Shown here: positions 57,482 to 64,000 of the stretch, piece after piece | Layout of the letters: every line of letters begins with the position of its first letter | Position numbering within the stretch: the first letter of the stretch is position 1 | DNA from: Kutzneria buriramensis | GTDB lineage: Bacteria; Actinomycetota; Actinomycetes; Mycobacteriales; Pseudonocardiaceae | DNA length: 64,000 nucleotides | Direction of reading: 5' to 3' | Assembly (NCBI RefSeq): GCF_003387475.1 | Contig: NZ_QUNO01000005.1 | Location: 186,001 to 250,000 of the forward strand | Notes under the pieces: model-generated | What the model saw: the letters and a program-made list of their open reading frames with translations, nothing else | Told to the model about the DNA's origin: nothing | Databases searched by the model: none | Program-made: the position numbers and the translations under genes

Positions 57482-59101
57482 TCACCTGGACCGTGCGACC
57501 CGGCCCTCGTCCCACACGGGTTCGTCCACCTCGTGGACTTTGCCGTTCGCCCCGAAGAGCAGGAACCGGTCGAACGATCGGGAGAACCAACGATCGTGCG
57601 TCACCGCGACCACGGTGCCGGTGAACTCCTCCAGCGCGTCCTGGAGCGCCTCGGCCGAGGTGAGGTCGAGGTTGTCGGTCGGCTCGTCCAACAGCAACAG
57701 GGTCGCGCCGGACAGTTCCAGTAGCAGGATCTGGAACCGCGCCTGCTGGCCGCCCGACAGCGTCTCGAACCGCTGATCACCGCTGGCCGCCAGCCCGTAC
57801 CGGCTCAGCACCGACATCGCGGCCCCGCGGTCGAGCCCCTTGCGGCCGTCCTCCCCGTGCCACAACACATCCACCAGCGTGCGGCCGACCCACTCCGGAT
57901 GCTCGTGCGTCTGCGCGAACAGCCCCGGCACCACGCGGGCGCCCAGCCGGCACGAGCCGGTGTGCGCGACGTCGCCGCCGCCGATCAGCCGCAGGAAGTG
58001 GCTCTTGCCGGAACCGTTGGAGCCCAGCACGGCCACCCGGTCGCCGAAGAAGATCTCGACGTCGAACGGCTTCATCAGGCCGGTCAGTTCCAGCTGCTCG
58101 CACGTGACGGCGCGGATGCCGGTGCGCGAGCCGCGCAGCCGCGGCTTGACCTCGTGCTCCTCCGGCAGCTCCGGCGGCCGCGGGCTCTCCTCGAACTTGC
58201 GCAGCCGGGTCTGCATGGCGCGGTACTTCGGCGCCATGGCCGGGCTGCTCGCGGCCTGCCACTGCAATTCCTTCACGAGCTCAATGAGCCGCTCGTGCTC
58301 CTCGTCCCACCGCTTGTGCAGCTCGGCGACCCGGGCCCACCGCGCGGCGCGGGCCTCGTGCCAGGTGCCGAACCCGCCGCCGTGCACCCAGGTCGTGCGG
58401 GCCTCCAGCGCGATGATGTGGGTGGCGGCGTTGGCCAGCAGCTCGCGGTCGTGGCTGACCAGCAGCACGGCCTTGTTGGTCTCGCGCAGCCGCTCCTCCA
58501 GCCAGCGCTTGCCCGGCACGTCGAGGTAGTTGTCCGGCTCGTCGAGCATCAGCACCTGGTCGCTGCCGCGCAGCAACGCCTCCAGCACCAGCCGCTTCTG
58601 CTCGCCGCCGGACAGCGTCCGCACGCCGCGAAAACGCGCCCGGTCGAACGGGATGCCAAGCGCCGCAACGGTGACGACGTCCCAGAGCACTTCGAGGTCG
58701 TAGCCGCCGAGCTCACCCCACGCCGCCAGCGCGTCCGCGTAGCGCATCTGGGTGGGCTCGTCGTCGGTCTCCATCAGCGCGAGCTCGACCTCGTCGAGTT
58801 CCTTCGCCGCGGCCCGCAGCCCCGGCGCGGCGACGGCGAGCAGCAGGTCGCGGACCGTCGAGTCGTCGCGCACCGAGCCGATGAACTGCGGCATCACGCC
58901 CAGCCCGCCCTGCACGACCACGCCGCCCTCGGCCGGCGACAGCTCGCCGGACAGGATGCGCAGCAGCGTCGTCTTGCCGGCGCCGTTCTCCCCGACGACC
59001 GCGGCGACGTTGCCCGGCGACACGCGGAACGTGACGTCGGTGAACAGCTGCCGGCCGTCGGAGAGCTGATAGGCGAGCCCGCCGGCCTCTAGGAACCCCA
59101 T
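57482..59101 (-). CDS. ABC-F family ATP-binding protein
   Basis: The 539-residue soluble protein starts at ATG 59101 and has two ABC domains: Walker A GENGAGKTT (37-45) and GSNGSGKSH (360-368), signatures LSGGEQKR and LSGGQQAR, Walker B LMLDEPDNYLD and LLLDEPTDNLD. The linker at about 245-335 is the charged interdomain region that contacts the ribosome in ABC-F factors. No membrane domain. A role in translation or ribosome protection is likely; resistance to a given drug cannot be inferred. Confidence 0.88.
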   Translation of the reverse strand: MGFLEAGGLAYQLSDGRQLFTDVTFRVSPGNVAAVVGENGAGKTTLLRILSGELSPAEGGVVVQGGLGVMPQFIGSVRDDSTVRDLLLAVAAPGLRAAAKELDEVELALMETDDEPTQMRYADALAAWGELGGYDLEVLWDVVTVAALGIPFDRARFRGVRTLSGGEQKRLVLEALLRGSDQVLMLDEPDNYLDVPGKRWLEERLRETNKAVLLVSHDRELLANAATHIIALEARTTWVHGGGFGTWHEARAARWARVAELHKRWDEEHERLIELVKELQWQAASSPAMAPKYRAMQTRLRKFEESPRPPELPEEHEVKPRLRGSRTGIRAVTCEQLELTGLMKPFDVEIFFGDRVAVLGSNGSGKSHFLRLIGGGDVAHTGSCRLGARVVPGLFAQTHEHPEWVGRTLVDVLWHGEDGRKGLDRGAAMSVLSRYGLAASGDQRFETLSGGQQARFQILLLELSGATLLLLDEPTDNLDLTSAEALQDALEEFTGTVVAVTHDRWFSRSFDRFLLFGANGKVHEVDEPVWDEGRVARSR

Positions 59102-59142
59102 GCGCTCATAGTGACCCAGCGGGCCTCGCCGGTGAAAATCAG

Positions 59143-60099
59143 TTACTTGGCGGGGTCGAGCACCAGCTTGCCGGCGGTCTTGCGGGACCGGATGTCCAGG
59201 TGCGCCTGCTGCACGTCGGTGAGCGCGTAGTCGCCGCCGAGCAGCGGCTTGAGCTTGTTGGTGGCGACGAGCCCGAACAGCTCGTTCATGGCGTCGCGCA
59301 TCATCTCGGGGCGGCGGAAGCAGTCCTGGAGCCAGAAGCCGATCACCGACTTGGAGTGCGCCATCAGCTTGTTCACCGCGACCGGCGAGCCGGTCTCGCG
59401 CGACGCCGCGCCGTAGGCGACGAGCCGGCCGAAGCTGTCCAGGGCGCTCAGCGAGGCGTCGAACACGCCGCCGCCGGTCATCTCCAGCACGATGTCGACG
59501 CGCTTGCCGCCGTTGGCCTCGATCAGGCGCTCGGCCAGCGTGTCGGTCGGGTCGGCGTCGATCGCCACGTCCGCGCCGAGGTCGACGGCCAGGCCCCTTT
59601 TGCCGTCCGAAGAGGCAGTGCCGATGACGCGGCCGGCGCCCCACAGCTTGGCCAGCTGGACGGCGAGCGTGCCGACACCGCCGGCGGCGGAGATCACCAC
59701 GACCGACTCGCCGACCTGCATGTGCGAGGACGTGCGCAGCAGGTGCCAGGCGGTCGCGCCCTGCACGATCAGCGCGAGCGCCGCGGCGTCGGACACGCCG
59801 TCGGGCACGTCGAAGGCCAGCCGCTCGTGGGCCAGCGCGAACTCGGCGTAGCCACCGCCCGCGCTCAGGGCCACCACGCGGCGGCCGTCCTCGGTGCGTC
59901 CGACGATCTCGCCGCCCGGGATGAAGGGCAGCTTCTGCGCGGCCAGATAGGAGTTCTCCGCCTGGTGCGTGTCGGCGTAGTTGATGCCGGCCCGATCCAC
60001 CTTCACCAGCAGCTGACCGTCGCCGGGCACCGGCTTCGGCAGCTCCACCACCTTCAGCACCTCGGGGCCGCCGAACTCCGTGACCTGAACCGCTCGCAC
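59143..60099 (-). CDS. Quinone oxidoreductase-like MDR alcohol dehydrogenase
   Basis: The protein is 318 residues from GTG 60099 with GAAGGAG 8 nt upstream. MRAVQVTEFGGPEVLKVVELPKPVPGDGQLLVKV-type opening, NYADT, and VVISAAGGVGTLAVQLAKLWG as NADPH-binding site. There are no zinc-ligand cysteines, as in zeta-crystallin/QOR. It reduces quinones or enones. Divergent from a TetR gene, a common arrangement. Confidence 0.87.
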   Translation of the reverse strand: MRAVQVTEFGGPEVLKVVELPKPVPGDGQLLVKVDRAGINYADTHQAENSYLAAQKLPFIPGGEIVGRTEDGRRVVALSAGGGYAEFALAHERLAFDVPDGVSDAAALALIVQGATAWHLLRTSSHMQVGESVVVISAAGGVGTLAVQLAKLWGAGRVIGTASSDGKRGLAVDLGADVAIDADPTDTLAERLIEANGGKRVDIVLEMTGGGVFDASLSALDSFGRLVAYGAASRETGSPVAVNKLMAHSKSVIGFWLQDCFRRPEMMRDAMNELFGLVATNKLKPLLGGDYALTDVQQAHLDIRSRKTAGKLVLDPAK

Positions 60100-60121
60100 C
60101 GCGTTGACTCCTTCGTCGCCG

Positions 60122-60152
60122 TTCCGTACGGCGTACGGTACAGTGTACGGAA
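60122..60152. promoter_or_regulatory. TetR operator between divergent genes
   Basis: TTCCGTAC (60122-60129) and GTACGGAA (60145-60152) are a perfect 8-bp inverted pair with 15 bp between, and further GTAC words inside (60133, 60138). It overlaps the A of the TetR ATG. The product of 60152-60823 is the likely binder and would control the quinone oxidoreductase as well. Confidence 0.65.
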
Positions 60153-60823
60153 TGACGACGACAGCCCGGACGAGGGTGCCCCGCAACACACTGAGCGCGG
60201 AGCTCATCGTCACCGCCGCGCTGGGCCTGCTCGACCGGACCGGGATCGAGCAGTTCAGCGTGCGCGCGCTGGCCAAGGAGCTCGGGGTCGCGCCGATGAC
60301 GCTCTACACCTACTTCCGCGGCAAGGACGAGCTGCTCGACGCCGTGCGCGACCACGCGCTCGCGGCCGCCGCGCTGACCACCGCGTACGGCGGCTGGCAG
60401 CACCAGGTGCGCACCATCTGCCGGCGGCTGCGCGGCCAGATCCTGGAGCACCCGTGCCTGACCTCGCTGCTCCAGCAGCGGCCGCTGGCCGGGCACGAGT
60501 CCGCCGAATCGGCCGAGTCGCTGCTGCGGGCCCTGGTCGAGGCCGGTTTCGACGTGGAGAACGCGGCGCGGGCGTACACCACGCTGCTGGGCTTCGTGGT
60601 CGGCGTGACCACGCTGGAGGTCCGGCTGCTGGAGGAGAACCGCGACCCGGAGCGCCGCGAGAAGGTGCGGGAGATCATGTCCGGGCTGCCCGCCGACCGC
60701 TATCCCACGCTGGTCGAGCACACCGCCGCGCTGCGCCACACCGTCGGCGGGGACACCCAGTTCGAGTTCGGGTTGGACCTGGTGATCGCCGGCATGGAGC
60801 AGCGATTGATACTTGTCCCGTGA
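60152..60823 (+). CDS. TetR-family regulator
   Basis: The protein is 223 residues from ATG 60152. The helix-turn-helix reads LLDRTGIEQFSVRALAKELGVAPMTLYTYFRGKDELLDAV. The C-terminal domain with the long helix HTVGGDTQFEFGLDLVIAGMEQRL is like TetR_C_1 (TetR class). Probably leaderless, as the operator abuts the start. Its stop overlaps the thioesterase start. Confidence 0.86.
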   Translation: MTTTARTRVPRNTLSAELIVTAALGLLDRTGIEQFSVRALAKELGVAPMTLYTYFRGKDELLDAVRDHALAAAALTTAYGGWQHQVRTICRRLRGQILEHPCLTSLLQQRPLAGHESAESAESLLRALVEAGFDVENAARAYTTLLGFVVGVTTLEVRLLEENRDPERREKVREIMSGLPADRYPTLVEHTAALRHTVGGDTQFEFGLDLVIAGMEQRLILVP

Positions 60824-61350
60824 ACAAGGTGGAGCTTCCCGAGGGTGCGGTGCTGCCGACCCGGCACCCCGACGCGCCCGCGCCCGGCGAGGAACTGCCC
60901 GTGCACTACTCGCAGTGCTTCGCGTGCGGCGGCACGGAGAGCGGCCTGCACATGCGGGTCCGGGCCGGCGAGGGGCTGACCGTGCAGGGCCGGTTCCTGG
61001 TCACCGACCACCACCAGGGCGCGCCCGGGCTGGCCCATGGCGGGCTGCTGGCCTGCGCGTTCGACGAGGTGCTCGGCATGCTGGGGATGCTCACGCACAT
61101 CCCGGCCGTCACCGGCCGCCTTGAGACGGATTTCCGGCGCCCGGTGCCCGTCGACTCCACGCTGCACATCCACGCCCAGGTCGACGGCGTGGCCGGCCGC
61201 AAGATCTACACCAGCGCGGCGGGCCGGCTGAACGCCGAGGACGGCCCGGTCGCGCTGACCGCCCAGGGCCTGTTCATCGAGGTCGGGCTGGAGCACTTCC
61301 GCAAGCACGGCCGCGGCCTCGAGGGCCGCGACTTCGAGGTCAACCCCTAG
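60820..61350 (+). CDS. PaaI-type hot-dog thioesterase family protein
   Basis: The 176-residue protein starts at GTG 60820 overlapping the TetR stop. HYSQCFACGGTESGLHMRVRAGEG and APGLAHGGLLACAFDEVLGML are the hot-dog signature, with Asp/Glu of AFDEV as catalytic candidate. It would hydrolyse an acyl-CoA. The coupling to a TetR gene suggests induction with the quinone oxidoreductase. Confidence 0.8.
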   Translation: MNKVELPEGAVLPTRHPDAPAPGEELPVHYSQCFACGGTESGLHMRVRAGEGLTVQGRFLVTDHHQGAPGLAHGGLLACAFDEVLGMLGMLTHIPAVTGRLETDFRRPVPVDSTLHIHAQVDGVAGRKIYTSAAGRLNAEDGPVALTAQGLFIEVGLEHFRKHGRGLEGRDFEVNP

Positions 61351-61386
61351 GGCCTGCGACTTCGACGCAGCCCTCGACCTTCCCTC

Positions 61387-62412
61387 TCAACCCCTGACCC
61401 CGGCCTCGCGCGACAGGGCGATCAGCCGGGACACGGCCCGCAGGTACTTCTTGCGGTAGCCGCCGCGCAGCATCTCCTCGGTGAACAGCTCCGACAGCGG
61501 CTGCCCGGACACCGCGACCGGAACCGCCCGGTCGTACAGCCGGTCGGCGAACGCCACCAGCCGCAGCGCCACGTCCTGGTCCGGCGCGGGGTGCACTTGC
61601 TTGAGGTGCACCGCCGCCACGTCGGTGACGAGCCGCCCGTAGCGGGACGGGTGCAGCTTCGCGAGGTGGGCGCAGAGCGCGTCGAAGTCGTCCAGAGTGG
61701 ACCCGGGCGTGCGCTCGGCGCTGGCGTCGAGTTGGTCGTCGGACATCGGCTCCGGCGCGTCGGGCAGGCCGCGGTGCCGGTAGTCGGGACCGTCCACCCG
61801 CACCACGTCGAACCGCGCCGACAGGCTGCGGATCTCGCGCAGGAAGTCGTCGGCGGCGAACCGCCCCTCCCCCAGCTTCTCCGGCAGCGTGTTGGAGGTC
61901 GCCGCGACAAACGTGCCGGCGTCGGTCAGCTCCTGGAGCAGCCGGGTGACCAGCGTGGTGTCGCCGGGGTCGTCCAGCTCGAACTCGTCGATCGCGAGCA
62001 GCCGGTGCTCCGACAGCCGCTTGACCGCCTCCACGAACCCCAGCGCGCCGACCAGGTGCGTCAGCTCCACGAAGGTGCCGTACGCCTTCGGGCCGGGCAC
62101 CGCGTGCCACAGCGAGGCCAGCAGGTGCGTCTTGCCGACGCCGAAGCCACCGTCCAGGTACAGCCCGCGCTTACCGGCCGGCTCCTTGCCCGCGAACAGC
62201 GACTTCACCCACGACTTCGACTTCGCGGCGGCCGCGATCTTGTCGGCGAAGGTGCGGCCGGAGATCACGGCGGCGGCCTGGCTCGGCTCGTGCGGATTGG
62301 GCAGGTAGCTGTCGAAGCTGACGTCGCCGAAGCGCGGCGGCGGGACCATGGCCGCGACGATCTCGTCCCCGCTGATCGTGGGATGACGGTCGATCAGGCG
62401 CGGGGTGGTCAT
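61387..62412 (-). CDS. zapE: ZapE/AFG1-like AAA ATPase
   Basis: The protein is 341 residues from ATG 62412. Walker A GGFGVGKTH (88-96), the family motif YLDGGFGVGKTHLLASLWHAVP, Walker B LLAIDEFELDDPGDT and the C-terminal GGYRKKYLRAVSRLIAL are present. ZapE is a cell-division-associated ATPase in proteobacteria; in actinobacteria its role is not set. A GC-rich convergent space separates it from the thioesterase. Confidence 0.88.
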   Translation of the reverse strand: MTTPRLIDRHPTISGDEIVAAMVPPPRFGDVSFDSYLPNPHEPSQAAAVISGRTFADKIAAAAKSKSWVKSLFAGKEPAGKRGLYLDGGFGVGKTHLLASLWHAVPGPKAYGTFVELTHLVGALGFVEAVKRLSEHRLLAIDEFELDDPGDTTLVTRLLQELTDAGTFVAATSNTLPEKLGEGRFAADDFLREIRSLSARFDVVRVDGPDYRHRGLPDAPEPMSDDQLDASAERTPGSTLDDFDALCAHLAKLHPSRYGRLVTDVAAVHLKQVHPAPDQDVALRLVAFADRLYDRAVPVAVSGQPLSELFTEEMLRGGYRKKYLRAVSRLIALSREAGVRG

Positions 62413-62445
62413 GCCCGAATCGTAGTGTCGTGCTGGGATGGAGCC

Positions 62446-63192
62446 GTGCGGATGCTCCTGCCTCACGACGGTGAGATCGACGACACCGAGCTGGAACGGC
62501 TCTACGACTACCCGCCCGAGCTGGACCGGCCCTGGGTGCAGGTGAACTTCGTCTCCAGCCCGGACGGCGCGGTCACCGTCGGCGGCAAGTCGCAGGGCCT
62601 GTCCGGTCCCGCCGACAAGAAGGTGTTCATGCTCGGCCGGACCCTGGCCGACGTGGTGCTGGTCGGCGCGGGCACCGCCGCCATCGAGGGCTACGAGGGC
62701 GTCAAGGCCGGCGAGGTGCGGGCCGCCGCCCGCGCGCGGCTCGGCCTCAGCCCGGTGCCGCCGATCGCCGTGGTCACCCGACGGGCCACCATCGACCCGG
62801 AAGCGCCGCTGATCACCGACGCCGCCGTGCCGACGATCGTGCTGACGTGTCTGGCCGCCTCCGAGGAGCGCCGAACCGCGCTGGCCGACGCCGGCGCGGA
62901 CGTCGTCGTCACCGGGGACGCCGATGTGGATCTGCCGGTGGCGCTGGCCGAGCTGGACAAGCGCGGGCTGCGGCGGGTCAGTTGCGAGGGCGGGCCGCAT
63001 CTGTTCGGCGGGCTGATCGAGGCCGGGCTGGTCGACCAGCTGTGCCTGACCGTGTCGCCGGTGCTCGCCGGCGGCGACGCCAGCCGCATCGCCGTCGGGC
63101 CACCGCCCGTCGCACCGCGGGAGTTGGAGCTCGCCTCCGTGCTCACCGACGACGGCTTCCTCATGCTCCGGTACCGCTCACGGCGGTCGTGA
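62446..63192 (+). CDS. RibD C-terminal/pyrimidine-reductase-family protein
   Basis: The protein is 248 residues from GTG 62446, or 246 from ATG 62452 which has the better-spaced GGAG. VQVNFVSSPDGAVTVGGKSQGLSGPADKKVF and VSCEGGPHLFGGLIEAGLVDQLCLTVSPVLAGG are the DHFR-fold RibD_C signatures that bind NADPH. It lacks the deaminase half of RibD. It could act in riboflavin synthesis or reduce another substrate. Divergent from zapE with 33 bp between. Confidence 0.85.
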   Translation: MRMLLPHDGEIDDTELERLYDYPPELDRPWVQVNFVSSPDGAVTVGGKSQGLSGPADKKVFMLGRTLADVVLVGAGTAAIEGYEGVKAGEVRAAARARLGLSPVPPIAVVTRRATIDPEAPLITDAAVPTIVLTCLAASEERRTALADAGADVVVTGDADVDLPVALAELDKRGLRRVSCEGGPHLFGGLIEAGLVDQLCLTVSPVLAGGDASRIAVGPPPVAPRELELASVLTDDGFLMLRYRSRRS

Positions 63193-63339
63193 CGGGTTCT
63201 CTTGCACCAGCGGGTTCGTCCGTTCGCGGGCTGACCCCGGTGCCGGTTCCTGCCGATACGATCTGGTTGGGCGTCTGAACTCGTCGACGTGATCTAATGA
63301 TCTTGTTGTCGGCTGAAGCAGTTCGGTCGGGGGTGAGCA

Positions 63340-63870
63340 TTGCCGCGTCACGTCCAGCCGCGGGCCGGGTCCAGGGCCCGTACCGAGGCCTGTCTCGTGG
63401 ACTGTCTGGTCGCGCTCGCCTGGCTGCTGCTGCTCGGCGGCGTCGCGATCGGACTGCGTCGATTAGGCCTCGAACCGCACTGGTCCGCCACCAGCGAGCT
63501 GTCCGCCGACCTGGCCGCCCTCGCGCTCGGGCTGCTGCCCGTCGGCATCTACCTCGTGCTGTCCGAGAACGGCCGGCTCCAGGGCAGCCTCGGCAAACGC
63601 CGCGTCGGCCTGCGCGTGGTCCGTGCCGACGGCACCCGCGCCAACGCCTGGCAGCTCGCCATGCGCACCGCCATCAAGCTGTTCCCGTGGTTCCTCGCGC
63701 ACCTCGGCCTCAGCCGGGTGTGGATGCACCTGGGCACCCAGCAGACCGCCTGCCTCTGCCTCGCCTGCGTCTACGTCATCGTGCCCATCAGCATCGGCCT
63801 GGCCCTCGTCCACCCCCAGCGCCGCGCCCTCCACGACTGGCTGACCGGCACCCGCGTGATAGCCGACTGA
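63340..63870 (+). CDS. RDD-family membrane protein
   Basis: The 176-residue protein starts at TTG 63340 after GGGGTGAG. The RDD pattern is ARTEACLVDCLVALAWLLLLGG, then GSLGKRRVGLRVVRADG and LHDWLTGTRVI, with four hydrophobic segments. Role unknown; some family members have been linked to ion exchange. Leu42 is a TTA codon (63463-63465). The hairpin repeat copy D begins three bases after its stop. Confidence 0.82.
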   Translation: MPRHVQPRAGSRARTEACLVDCLVALAWLLLLGGVAIGLRRLGLEPHWSATSELSADLAALALGLLPVGIYLVLSENGRLQGSLGKRRVGLRVVRADGTRANAWQLAMRTAIKLFPWFLAHLGLSRVWMHLGTQQTACLCLACVYVIVPISIGLALVHPQRRALHDWLTGTRVIAD

Positions 63871-63872
63871 CC

Positions 63873-63941
63873 CACCCCCGCGAGTTCGCCCAGAAATCAA
63901 GCACAGCGGGACAGAGCGAATGTGGGTTTCAGGCAGAAGAT
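63873..63941. repeat. Dispersed hairpin repeat, copy D (rearranged)
   Basis: CACCCCCGCGAGT is the outer arm of copies A and C. After a divergent centre, GAGCGAATGTGGGTTTCAGGC then AGAA matches the reverse complement of the inner right arm of copy C at 22 of 25 positions. The second outer arm is missing. It begins directly after the RDD stop codon. Confidence 0.65.
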
Positions 63942-63947
63942 CAAGTG

Positions 63948-63972
63948 GTGGGCGGGCATGCACCCGCCCCAC
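63948..63972. terminator. Hairpin between RDD gene and the right-edge gene
   Basis: GGGCGGG-type stem: 63950-63956 pairs with 63963-63969, with a further bulged two pairs outside. It lies between the RDD gene and the end of a minus-strand frame at 63980. Confidence 0.5.
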
Positions 63973-63979
63973 ACTCCGA

Positions 63980-64000
63980 TCAGTACTCGGTCGCCGAGGC
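63980..64000 (-). CDS. Possible C-terminal end of a minus-strand gene
   Basis: Reading inward from the right edge on the minus strand gives ASATEY then TGA (63980-63982), right beside a hairpin. Seven codons are too few to name a product. Confidence 0.3.
   Translation of the reverse strand, partial: ASATEY

Noticed and set aside
57482-59101. Antibiotic-resistance ABC-F (Msr/Lsa/Vga type)
   Set aside because: The ABC-F class is clear, but the linker shows no motif I can tie to drug-resistance subfamilies and there is no biosynthetic cluster nearby. A general translation factor is as likely.
57482-60739. 1085-codon minus-strand frame spanning several genes
   Set aside because: The real protein is only the ABC-F part (57482-59101). 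The upstream portion runs antisense or out of frame through the quinone oxidoreductase and TetR genes.

Overview
The window is high-GC DNA with long GTG/ATG-started genes, many 4-bp ATGA/GTGA overlaps, mycobacterial-type families (EspG, an EphD-like fusion, F420-type LLM oxidoreductases, PucR and IclR regulators) and rare TTA codons. It looks like the chromosome of a soil actinomycete, probably Pseudonocardiales-like. The species cannot be named from the sequence. No rRNA, tRNA, CRISPR array, transposase or phage structural gene was seen.

Layout. 1-3.5 kb: the end of a MaoC-type dehydratase, a small membrane protein, an enoyl-CoA hydratase, a MerR regulator and an orphan EspG, with a hairpin-rich gap. 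3.6-9.7 kb: a protocatechuate (beta-ketoadipate) operon pcaI-J-F-H-G-DC-R with its promoter; pcaB is absent and the PcaDC fusion carries a repeat insertion. 9.9-15.4 kb: a cold-shock gene and three secreted glycosidases (GH30 and GH18 with near-identical ricin domains, GH27). 15.4-18.0 kb: a TetR gene divergent from a TIM-barrel-like/unknown gene pair, with twin operators. 18.1-23.1 kb: an APC permease, a choline-kinase-like phosphotransferase and a DMGDH-type FAD/GcvT oxidoreductase. 23.2-28.9 kb: a tripeptidyl-aminopeptidase-like secreted enzyme, a degenerate LuxR-type regulator, a possible 10-codon peptide gene, and a TetR/LLM/SDR group facing a second SDR. 28.9-32.4 kb: an S9 peptidase, an ArsR-SRPBCC pair and an unknown exported protein.

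32.5-45.8 kb: two halves of what looks like one reductive pyrimidine/beta-alanine catabolic cluster (semialdehyde dehydrogenase, aminotransferase and PucR on the left; NCS1 permease, beta-ureidopropionase, dihydropyrimidinase and F420-type oxidoreductase on the right). They are separated by about 4 kb holding a methyltransferase, an XRE/ImmA-IrrE/membrane-protein module and a Tat-type esterase. 45.9-51.3 kb: a compact operon of a PF10118-like diiron protein, its ferredoxin reductase, an EphD-like hydrolase-SDR fusion, an MTHFR-like protein and others. 51.3-64 kb: a lactonase-like propeller, ornithine aminotransferase, a GNAT protein, a second GH30, an orphan solute-binding lipoprotein, an ABC-F protein, quinone oxidoreductase/TetR/thioesterase, ZapE, a RibD-like reductase and an RDD protein.

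The least expected signals are a dispersed family of long hairpin repeats placed at stop codons (28.8, 37.8, 45.8 and 63.9 kb), the in-frame tandem-repeat insertion in PcaDC, the tiny ORF at 24.7 kb, the split pyrimidine cluster with its overlapping three-gene module, and the TetR-controlled pair with no known function.
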